A stretch of 5,207 nt of DNA from Patescibacteria group bacterium (GCA_028703545.1 JAQVMR010000064.1:1-5207), one strand, 5' to 3'. Counted from the stretch's first letter, positions 1 through 5,049 are shown. Made by a program: numbers and translations. Notes: generated from the sequence alone by a model not told the origin.

Positions 1-201
1 ATAAAAGAAACAATTGACATGACATCAATTGTTAATATAAATTTATTTGTTTTTGGAATAATTTGTTCTTTTATTTTGAGTTTATGTTCTATTTTTATTC
101 TTATGAAGCTTTTAGAGAAATATAGAGTAACTATATTTGCTTATTATAGAATTTTTTTAGTTATTGTAATTCTTATACTTATTCAATTAGGAAAAATTTG
201 A
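1..201 (+). CDS. uppP: Undecaprenyl-diphosphate phosphatase, C-terminal end (partial)
   Basis: This reading frame is open from the first base of the window and ends at TGA 199-201, followed directly by an in-frame TAA. The 66 visible residues are the end of a membrane protein. There are two hydrophobic helices (roughly residues 15-35 and 44-62) separated by a short basic stretch containing the FxxYR pattern (FAYYRIFL). That layout, a glycine-containing penultimate helix followed by a K-rich linker, F..YR and a last helix, is typical of the C-terminus of UppP/BacA. UppP dephosphorylates undecaprenyl diphosphate to recycle the lipid carrier for peptidoglycan and other surface glycans. The catalytic motifs lie upstream of the window and cannot be checked. 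An internal ATG at 19 is not a plausible start because it would leave only the last helices. The last 15 bp overlap the 3' end of the convergent CAP gene. The call rests on a short C-terminal pattern and the envelope context. Confidence 0.72.
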   Translation: MKETIDMTSIVNINLFVFGIICSFILSLCSIFILMKLLEKYRVTIFAYYRIFLVIVILILIQLGKI

Positions 202-774
202 TAAAATTTTTATTTTAAATTTAGAATTTGATTTTAATATATTTTCAGATATATGTTCTTTTATGGTTTTTTCCAAAGATAATTCTTTTGATATTGGTCT
301 TCCAAAAATTTGTACAATAATTATTCTATTGTTTTTTTGTATTATGGCGATCCCTGTTTCTGTAAAGTTTTTATTTAACATGTTTTCTTTGTGGCTTTCT
401 GATTCAAGCCAAGCCACTATGGCAGATTTTGAATCAAAAAAATTTTCAGCTAAATTTTCACCAATAAAAGAATAATTATATCCAGATTCTTTTATCCAGT
501 CAGAGAATTTTTTATTTTGAGTATTATGTTCAAAAGTATTATTATCTATTAAAAATTTTGCTTTATTGTTTGCAGCCCTTACAAGATTGCTATTAATTTT
601 AAGTGGACTGGTGTTGTTTTTTATTCTTTCTTTATTTACTAATTCAAAAATTTTATCTGTGGATACTTTTTCATAAGCTATAACGCTATTGATATCTATA
701 AATAAAAAACCCACACTTGTTATAACAAGTAGAGCAGTGAATTTAATAAGAATTTTTTTTATAAATTTTTTCAT
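187..774 (-). CDS. Secreted CAP (SCP/PR-1-like) domain protein
   Basis: This is a 195-residue exported protein. A signal peptide is clear: a basic N-terminus (MKKFIKK), a hydrophobic core at about residues 12-26, and likely cleavage after Ala33 (VIA/YE). The CAP domain covers about residues 38-160. Visible signatures are LVNKER (45-50), the pocket histidine in FEHN (His83), GENLA with Glu106, W-x-x-S-x-x-H (Trp122, Ser125, His128) followed by ENML, and a closing strand IIIVQIFG (151-158). All expected bacterial CAP cavity residues are present. A basic tail of about 35 residues follows the domain. Bacterial CAP proteins are extracytoplasmic, and their biochemical role is generally not established, so no substrate is assigned. 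The start at 774 is chosen because it begins the signal peptide directly. An AGAGG sits only 1 nt before the ATG, too close for a normal Shine-Dalgarno. The gene has its own strong promoter (932-960) and a long leader. It is convergent with uppP. Confidence 0.93.
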   Translation of the reverse strand: MKKFIKKILIKFTALLVITSVGFLFIDINSVIAYEKVSTDKIFELVNKERIKNNTSPLKINSNLVRAANNKAKFLIDNNTFEHNTQNKKFSDWIKESGYNYSFIGENLAENFFDSKSAIVAWLESESHKENMLNKNFTETGIAIIQKNNRIIIVQIFGRPISKELSLEKTIKEHISENILKSNSKFKIKILSNFS

Positions 775-925
775 GCCTCTATCTAATAAAAAAGTACTCT
801 AATCAAAATCAAAGTACCTAATAATAATAAACTTTATTTTTGTATTTTGGTTTAGCTCTAACATTTTTATAAGGCTAATCCTTTTTGATTTTGATTTTTA
901 TTTTTGTATAGGTTTTACCCTATAT
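775..925 (-). promoter_or_regulatory. Long foldable 5' leader of the CAP gene
   Basis: The interval from the predicted start site (about 925) to the ATG at 774 is about 150 nt, unusually long beside the ~25-30 nt leaders predicted for the other genes here. On the - strand it can form a perfect 13-bp helix between 884-896 and 801-813. This encloses a smaller hairpin (874-881 with 849-856, 7 bp around an A-A mismatch). A competing short hairpin (813-817 with 794-798, GTACT/AGTAC) is followed at once by six U residues (793-788), which resembles a weak terminator, and its loop is the 3' arm of the 13-bp helix. The two folds exclude each other, as in an attenuator. No known riboswitch consensus was recognised, and all helices are AT-rich, so function is conjecture. 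Confidence 0.35.
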
Positions 926-931
926 AATATA

Positions 932-960
932 AGTATATCATATATTTTACCTTATGTCAA
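932..960 (-). promoter_or_regulatory. Sigma70-type promoter of the CAP gene
   Basis: Read on the - strand, this is a perfect -35 TTGACA (960-955), a 17-nt spacer (954-938) and -10 TATACT (937-932), one base from TATAAT. Transcription would begin near 925 and run leftward into the CAP gene. The spacing and near-consensus hexamers make this one of the two best promoters in the window. Confidence 0.75.
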
Positions 961-980
961 GTTTTAGAAAACTGTCTAAT

Positions 981-1010
981 TTTATAAAAAATATTAATAT
1001 ATGTTATAAT
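981..1010 (+). promoter_or_regulatory. Extended -10 promoter of the manC-mltG operon
   Basis: TGTTATAAT at 1002-1010 is a full consensus extended -10 (TGn followed by TATAAT). No good -35 is present; the nearest is TTTATA at 981-986 with an 18-nt spacer, and extended -10 promoters can tolerate this. The predicted start near 1017 leaves a leader of only about 23 nt with no purine-rich ribosome binding site before the ATG at 1040. The region is nearly all A and T, so chance matches are likely, but the TG extension supports the call. Confidence 0.55.
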
Positions 1011-1039
1011 AAATTTAATATAAATATTAATTTTTAACT

Positions 1040-2110
1040 ATGAATTGCGCCGTTATATTAGCAGGTGGTCATGGGACAAGATTATGGCCAATTTCAAGAA
1101 AAAACAGTCCGAAGCAAACTGAATGTTTTTTTAATAATAAAACATTATTACAGATTACATACGAGAGGACTAAACAAATTTTTTCAAAAAATAATATTTT
1201 TATATCTTGCGGAGAAAAACAATATGAAATTTTTAAAAATCAATTTAAGGGATTAAAGAGAGAAAATTTTATAATTGAACCAGAGGCGCGTGGCACTGCA
1301 ATGGCAATAGGATTTGCCTGCGTAAGTATTTTAAAAAAAGATAAAGATGCAAAAATTGTAATGATAAATTCAGATCATTATATTTCAGATATTAATATTT
1401 ATAAAAACGATATAAAATCCTGCCTAATATCAATAGATAAAAATCCAAGATTTATTTCTTTGATGGGTGTTAATCCTACTTATCCAGAAACTGCTTATGG
1501 ATATATTCAAGTCGGGAATTTTTTTAAAAATTATAATTTTAAGAAATTTTATAAAGTAGCAAAATTTAAAGAAAAGCCGGATTTAGAAACAGCTAAGAGA
1601 TATTTAAAAAATGGAAAATTTTTATGGAATCCCGCTTGGTTTGTTTTTAGAGCAGATACAATGATTTCACTATTTAAAAAGTATTTGCCAGGGCATTTTT
1701 GTTCACTTAAAAACATTGAACACAATTTTAGTTCAAGAATTATAAAACAGGAATTTAAAAAAGTCGAAAATATTTCTATTGACTATGGAATTATAGAAAA
1801 AGTTAAAGATATGATAATTTTGCCATCTAAGGTTAATTGGAGAGATATTGGTGCCTGGAATGCTGTAAAAGATTGTTTCGGTAAAAGTAATGAAAATTTG
1901 ATAGATGCAAATGTAATTTTGATTGATTCCAAAGATAATTTAATTATAAACAAAGACAAATCAAAAATTATCTCATTAATTGGAATAAATGATTTAGTAA
2001 TAGTTGATACAAAAGATGCTTTATTTATATGTCCCAAGGATAAATCCCAGGAAGTAAAAAATATTATATCTATTTTGAAAAAGCAAAGTAAATATAAAAA
2101 ATATCTATGA
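1040..2110 (+). CDS. manC: Mannose-1-phosphate guanylyltransferase (GDP-mannose pyrophosphorylase)
   Basis: This cytoplasmic enzyme of 356 residues makes GDP-mannose from mannose 1-phosphate and GTP. The N-terminal nucleotidyltransferase signature is complete: LAGGHGTRLWP (7-17) and SRKNSPKQ (19-26). Next come IIEPEARGTA (78-87), the NSDHYI segment (110-115), PETAYGYI (149-156), KEKPD (177-181), SIDYGIIEK (246-254) and NWRDIGAW (266-273). A C-terminal part from about 285, with VDTKDALF near 322, fits the short beta-helix end of single-domain ManC proteins. There is no fused phosphomannose isomerase domain, so the protein matches short bacterial ManC rather than the two-domain AlgA/ManC type. 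The usual WNSGMF motif reads WNPAWF (196-201). The ATG at 1040 directly precedes the signature and no earlier start is plausible. It is first in an operon and its stop overlaps the mltG start (ATGA, 2107-2110). GDP-mannose could supply the nearby membrane glycosyltransferases. Confidence 0.95.
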   Translation: MNCAVILAGGHGTRLWPISRKNSPKQTECFFNNKTLLQITYERTKQIFSKNNIFISCGEKQYEIFKNQFKGLKRENFIIEPEARGTAMAIGFACVSILKKDKDAKIVMINSDHYISDINIYKNDIKSCLISIDKNPRFISLMGVNPTYPETAYGYIQVGNFFKNYNFKKFYKVAKFKEKPDLETAKRYLKNGKFLWNPAWFVFRADTMISLFKKYLPGHFCSLKNIEHNFSSRIIKQEFKKVENISIDYGIIEKVKDMIILPSKVNWRDIGAWNAVKDCFGKSNENLIDANVILIDSKDNLIINKDKSKIISLIGINDLVIVDTKDALFICPKDKSQEVKNIISILKKQSKYKKYL

Positions 2111-3108
2111 GGAAAATTATTTTTTTAGCTATAACTATAATTGTAATAATTTTTTGCTATCTTTTTTTTGATAGTATTTTTGTAAAACTCAATAATGGAA
2201 TTACAACAGAATTTGAGATACAGAGCGGGAAATCATCATATGAGATTTCTCAGGATTTAGAATCTAACCATTTAATAAAAAATGCTTTTTTCTTTGATGT
2301 ATATATGAAACTGTCAGGAAAATATAAAAATATATTGCCAGGAAAATTTGAATTATCTGATTCTATGAATGCAATAGAAATATCTAACAAAATTATTAAA
2401 AAAAGAAGTGGTGTTAGTTTTGATGAACAACAAATAAAAATAATAGAGGGTTGGAATTTGAAGCAAATAGGAAAATATTTAATAGATAGGGGATTTTGTA
2501 CAAATGATGAGTGGAAAAATTTAAGCAATTCAAATGATTATGATTATGATTTTATAAAACAAAAACCAAAAAATACAGATTTAGAGGGTTATTTATTTCC
2601 AGACACATATAGAGTTTACAAAGATGCAACTTGTTATGATGTGATAAATAAATTGTTAGGCAATTTTGATAATAAGTTAACGCAACAAATGAGAAATGAT
2701 ATAAAAAATCAAGGCAAATCAATAAATGAAATTATTAGCATGGCTTCAATTGTTGAAAAGGAGGTTAGATCAGTTGATGATATGAAAATAGTTGCGGGGA
2801 TTTTTTGGGATAGAATTAAATATGGCCAGGCACTTGAATCATGTGCAACTTTGGCATATATAATTGGTGAAAATAAATCACAATATTCTTATGAAGACAC
2901 CAGAATACAGTCTATTTATAATACTTATATAAATAAGGGGCTTCCACCTGGGCCAATTTCAAATCCAGGAATAAATTCAATTATGTCCGCAATATATCCT
3001 GAAATGTCAGAATATAATTACTTTCTTACTGATCCAAAAACCGGAAATACTATATTTAGTAAAACATTTGAAGAGCACACAAAAAATAAAGCAAAGTATT
3101 TAAATTAA
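2107..3108 (+). CDS. mltG: Endolytic murein transglycosylase MltG (YceG family)
   Basis: This is a 333-residue inner-membrane lytic transglycosylase that cuts nascent glycan strands and so sets peptidoglycan strand ends. A single membrane anchor lies at about residues 3-22, with the rest outside. A LysM-like module (about 34-100) contains the typical SSYEISQDL and LPGKFELS stretches. The YceG core holds LEGYLFPDTY (159-168), ASIVEKEV (213-220) with the likely catalytic Glu217, LPPGPISNPG (279-288), and the C-terminal YFLTDPKTGNTIFSKT..EH (305-324). Length and domain order are normal for the family. The motif usually read as SDPT is SCAT (245-248). The ATG at 2107 overlaps the manC stop and no Shine-Dalgarno is visible, so translation is probably coupled to manC. 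A strong terminator follows 20 nt after the stop codon. Pairing with manC is not a standard arrangement but fits an envelope-synthesis operon. Confidence 0.95.
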   Translation: MRKIIFLAITIIVIIFCYLFFDSIFVKLNNGITTEFEIQSGKSSYEISQDLESNHLIKNAFFFDVYMKLSGKYKNILPGKFELSDSMNAIEISNKIIKKRSGVSFDEQQIKIIEGWNLKQIGKYLIDRGFCTNDEWKNLSNSNDYDYDFIKQKPKNTDLEGYLFPDTYRVYKDATCYDVINKLLGNFDNKLTQQMRNDIKNQGKSINEIISMASIVEKEVRSVDDMKIVAGIFWDRIKYGQALESCATLAYIIGENKSQYSYEDTRIQSIYNTYINKGLPPGPISNPGINSIMSAIYPEMSEYNYFLTDPKTGNTIFSKTFEEHTKNKAKYLN

Positions 3109-3120
3109 TTTTTATACTAC

Positions 3121-3170
3121 AAAAAAGAAGCTCGAGTGCTATTGTGTACACCGAGCTTTAATTTATTTTT
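3121..3170. terminator. Bidirectional intrinsic terminator between mltG and the ncRNA
   Basis: AAGCTCG (3128-3134) pairs with CGAGCTT (3152-3158), and GTG (3136-3138) extends this to CAC (3149-3151) across one bulged A: 10 bp with a 10-nt loop. On the + strand it is followed by a T-rich run ending in seven T (3165-3171), terminating mltG. On the - strand it is followed, after one C, by six T (3126-3121), terminating the structured RNA transcribed leftward. It is far more stable than other hairpins in the AT-rich background. Confidence 0.8.
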
Positions 3171-3171
3171 T

Positions 3172-3195
3172 GGACATTTATTTGTCCTTATTTTT
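3172..3195 (+). terminator. Second short hairpin downstream of mltG
   Basis: GGACA (3172-3176) pairs with TGTCC (3183-3187) around a 6-nt loop, followed by TTATTTTT (3188-3195). It could be a back-up terminator for the manC-mltG transcript. Read on the - strand it is a hairpin in the 3' part of the structured RNA with no U-tract (it is followed by an A-rich run), so it would not stop that transcript. Confidence 0.4.
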
Positions 3196-3198
3196 AGA

Positions 3199-3289
3199 AA
3201 ACCTGTGTGCGAGCGCCACACACCAGGTTTGGGCCGAGCTTTACCCATTTATTATGGGAGGGTGTGGAATAAAACCTGGTTGCAGGTTT
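3199..3289. repeat. Repeated AAACCTG/CAGGTTT inverted units
   Basis: The 7-mer AAACCTG occurs at 3199-3205 and 3272-3278, and its complement CAGGTTT at 3224-3230 and 3283-3289. Each neighbouring pair forms a hairpin. The middle two can instead pair as CCAGGTTT (3223-3230) with AAACCTGG (3272-3279), enclosing the CCCAT/ATGGG hairpin. These units sit inside the proposed structured RNA and could mean either internal duplication or switching between two folds. Confidence 0.6.
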
Positions 3290-3394
3290 GTTGGATTTTG
3301 TTAGCTCAGTTAGTCCAAGAGCAATTAACGCTCCAAGTGGAATGCGGGGTGCAACCACCCCAAATCAAAATTATTTTTTATAAATTGGAATTTT

Positions 3395-3423
3395 AGTATA
3401 GACAATTTTTAAAAATTTGTCAA
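3395..3423 (-). promoter_or_regulatory. Near-consensus sigma70 promoter of the structured RNA
   Basis: On the - strand this is TTGACA (3423-3418), exactly 17 nt (3417-3401), then TATACT (3400-3395). Transcription would start near 3387 and run toward the GC-rich island. The spacer is itself an imperfect inverted repeat (GACAA at 3401-3405, TTGTC at 3417-3421) that overlaps the -35 and might be an operator or just AT-rich symmetry. The -35 lies 10 bp past the stop of the upstream GT-C gene on the same strand. No U-tract terminator separates the two, so the RNA could also be part of a read-through transcript. Confidence 0.75.
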
Positions 3424-3433
3424 CAGTTATTTT

Positions 3434-4978
3434 CTATAAATTTTTTATAAACGTATACCCAAGATACTCAAATTCATTTTGGTTTTCAATTCTTTTATGA
3501 AATATTTCTTCAAATCCGGAATTTTTTTTGAAATCATATATATCATAATTAAAATTATCAGTAATTAGTAATATATTTTTTGTGTTAGTTGGAATTGATA
3601 CCCGAGAACTATTTATTAAATTTGTTTTTTTATTATTTATATAATAATATTTTTTATTTTGCCCATCATTGAAAATATTATATAAATGATATTTTGGTAA
3701 ATAATAGCCACCGAGTCTCATATTTTTTATGAAATTTGATTTAGGAATAATATATGGACTGTCTGCTTCGGTTATTAAAATTGTGTCATCTGGGTCATAT
3801 TTTTTAATTTCATATATGGTTTTTCTAATTCTTAGGTCGCTGTTTTTTAAGTTTAAATAAGATACATCATAAGGGGAGACATTTATAAGGAGGGTTTTAT
3901 TTGTAATAAAACCATCTATACCATATATAAAAAGAGGAAGCTGTAAAATAATTATAAAAAGTATTATTATGATTCTAGAACTTTCTTTAAATAATTTATT
4001 TATGGTAAAAAGTCCAAGCGTCATAAAAATTCCACTTATTGTCATTATATATCCAATTTTTCCTAAATGTATAAGGGAATAAAAAAGAAATGACGGTAAT
4101 ATACTTAGTAAAAATATAATAGAATTTTTTTTAGAAATTTTAATTTTTTTATAAAAAATTGCAATAAAAGAAAATAAAGAAAGAAGACTAGAGGAATATA
4201 TTAATAATTTGAAGGTATTAAAAAATTGACCCCCTAGAGCTTCTATTTTTGCCATTGATAAAATAGATGTTGTTTTTGAAGAAGCTAAAAATTGATTTTT
4301 GGAAATTCCTAATAATTTAATAAATCCACCTACAACTATAGAATTTGGTATAAACCAACACAAAAATACAATTGAAAATATCAGAACATTTAACAATATT
4401 TTTTTTATTTTGCTTTTGGTAAATTTAAAATCAAAAAGACAAGCATAAATATATAGAGGTAAGAAAAATATAACTAGGCTTTGCCTAAAACCAATTCCTA
4501 GTGCAAAAAGAGAGGAGAATAGCCATAATAAATTTTTATTTTGAATTATAATTAGATATGAAGTATAAAAATAAATCAAAGAAAAACAAAGATCTATTAT
4601 GTAAATATTTGCAAATTCACTATGAAACCATATAAATGGATTAGTAATAAAAATGAAGGATGCGAGAAATCCCAGAAACTCATTTTTAAATATTTTTTTG
4701 GCAATTAGATAAAAAATTAAAAGTGCAATAATTGACAGTATAATGTTTTCCATTATCATTGCTAAATTAGAATTGTCAAGAAAAATATTTATGAATTTTG
4801 CAAAATAAATATAAAGAAAATATCCCGGTGGATGTGGTTGATGTTTTTCTATATTAAATTCATCCATTCCAAGTGCTAATTGTACGGCGTCCCAATCAAA
4901 AAGATATTGGGTTACAAAAGGAATTCTTAGCACTATAAGAAGGAGTATAAGTATAACTATGGGTAGTATTTTTTTCAT
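3434..4978 (-). CDS. Polytopic membrane GT-C glycosyltransferase (GT39/DUF2723-like)
   Basis: The protein has 514 residues: about ten hydrophobic helices spread over residues 3-353, then a polar C-terminal domain of about 160 residues that is probably extracytoplasmic. After the first helix comes FDWDAVQLALG (27-37) with acidic residues Asp28 and Asp30, in the place of the GT-C first-loop acidic motif. It is followed by HQPHPPGYFLY (46-56), like the HPPGYPLY motif of GT39/DUF2723-type transferases. Such enzymes move a sugar from a polyprenyl-phosphate donor to an acceptor on the outer face of the membrane. The sugar and acceptor here are unknown; mannose is suggested only by manC nearby. The ATG at 4978 begins a classic KK-plus-hydrophobic first segment. 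There is no Shine-Dalgarno before it. It has its own promoter (5016-5044), shares a divergent control region with the gene at 5050, and is followed on the same strand by the structured RNA. Confidence 0.82.
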   Translation of the reverse strand: MKKILPIVILILLLIVLRIPFVTQYLFDWDAVQLALGMDEFNIEKHQPHPPGYFLYIYFAKFINIFLDNSNLAMIMENIILSIIALLIFYLIAKKIFKNEFLGFLASFIFITNPFIWFHSEFANIYIIDLCFSLIYFYTSYLIIIQNKNLLWLFSSLFALGIGFRQSLVIFFLPLYIYACLFDFKFTKSKIKKILLNVLIFSIVFLCWFIPNSIVVGGFIKLLGISKNQFLASSKTTSILSMAKIEALGGQFFNTFKLLIYSSSLLSLFSFIAIFYKKIKISKKNSIIFLLSILPSFLFYSLIHLGKIGYIMTISGIFMTLGLFTINKLFKESSRIIIILFIIILQLPLFIYGIDGFITNKTLLINVSPYDVSYLNLKNSDLRIRKTIYEIKKYDPDDTILITEADSPYIIPKSNFIKNMRLGGYYLPKYHLYNIFNDGQNKKYYYINNKKTNLINSSRVSIPTNTKNILLITDNFNYDIYDFKKNSGFEEIFHKRIENQNEFEYLGYTFIKNL

Positions 4979-4985
4979 CTAAGGG

Positions 4986-5017
4986 TTGATTTTTTGATTT
5001 AAAATAGATAGTATAAT
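4986..5017 (+). promoter_or_regulatory. Weak divergent promoter for the gene at 5050
   Basis: A consensus -10 TATAAT lies at 5012-5017, with the only recognisable -35, TTGATT (4986-4991), at a poor 20-nt spacing. The predicted start near 5024 gives a leader of about 26 nt. Support is mainly that the -10 is perfect and lies upstream of a start codon. Confidence 0.3.
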
Positions 5018-5044
5018 TATATTAGTTATATATTAATTTTACAA
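5016..5044 (-). promoter_or_regulatory. Promoter of the GT-C gene
   Basis: On the - strand: -35 TTGTAA (5044-5039), 17-nt spacer, and consensus -10 TATAAT (5021-5016). Transcription should begin near 5009, leaving a leader of about 30 nt before the ATG at 4978. The -10 overlaps a + strand TATAAT. Confidence 0.55.
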
Positions 5045-5049
5045 TTTTT

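Larger units (their letters stand above)
3121..3387 (-). ncRNA. Unrecognised structured RNA, about 265 nt
   Basis: This stretch has no convincing protein gene. Its body (3198-3366) is about 49% G+C by hand count, against roughly a quarter around it, as expected for stable RNA genes in AT-rich genomes. A near-consensus - strand promoter ends at 3395 and a - strand terminator ends at 3121, bracketing a transcript from about 3387. In order along the RNA, hairpins are: GGGGTG/CACCCC with loop GTTG (3361-3346); CGC..TCC/GGA.GCG (3346-3329, sharing one base with the first); a GTTA-GCTC/GAGC-TAAC arm (3328-3301); AAACCTG/CAGGTTT with loop CAAC (3289-3272); CCCAT/ATGGG (3258-3244); AAACCTG/CAGGTTT with an inner bulged helix (3230-3199). 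GATTT (3366-3362) can pair with AAATC (3298-3294), closing the first three into a cloverleaf-like junction. Hallmarks of tmRNA, SRP RNA, RNase P RNA and 6S RNA were looked for and not found. Function is unknown; direction rests on promoter and terminator. Confidence 0.6.

Noticed and set aside
263..475. A 70-codon + strand open frame inside the CAP gene.
   Set aside because: It is the antisense shadow of the conserved CAP domain on the - strand.
791..817. AAAGTAC repeated 20 bp apart as a start of a CRISPR or other repeat array.
   Set aside because: Only two copies of 7 bp are present; they form the two arms of the leader hairpin rather than an array.
923..928. A + strand TATAAT as another promoter toward manC.
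   Set aside because: No -35 at acceptable spacing (nearest TTGTAT leaves 13 nt, TTGATT leaves 26 nt), and a better extended -10 lies closer to manC.
989..1031. Palindromes such as ATATTAATAT (991-1000) and ATATTAAT (1024-1031) flanking the manC -10, as operator sites.
   Set aside because: The segment is almost pure A/T, where short palindromes arise by chance. No longer symmetric site was found.
199..2110. Recoding of UGA as glycine (genetic code 25), since uppP and manC both end in TGA.
   Set aside because: All glycines in the intact genes use GGN and no gene contains in-frame TGA. The TGA positions match expected protein ends, and the manC TGA overlaps the mltG ATG as a normal ATGA junction.
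1783..2528. Two - strand open frames (1783-2037 and 2250-2528) within manC and mltG.
   Set aside because: They are antisense to genes with clear conserved motifs and show no domain features of their own.
3293..3366. A tRNA gene on the + strand, suggested by the D-arm-like string and a T-loop-like hairpin.
   Set aside because: No anticodon stem can be formed, the acceptor pairing is short and needs a bulge, the D-loop lacks the GG pair, and there is no CCA. Kept only as a finding.
3121..3387. A standard housekeeping RNA: tmRNA, SRP RNA, RNase P RNA or 6S RNA.
   Set aside because: No tmRNA ends or tag frame, no SRP GGAAG-type tip, no RNase P conserved core sequences, and a multi-hairpin rather than rod-like layout unlike 6S. 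A computed model search is still decisive.
3136..3396. An 86-codon open frame on the + strand across the GC-rich island.
   Set aside because: Its composition does not look like a protein, it begins inside the mltG terminator hairpin, has no ribosome binding site, and covers nested inverted repeats. The RNA reading explains the region better.
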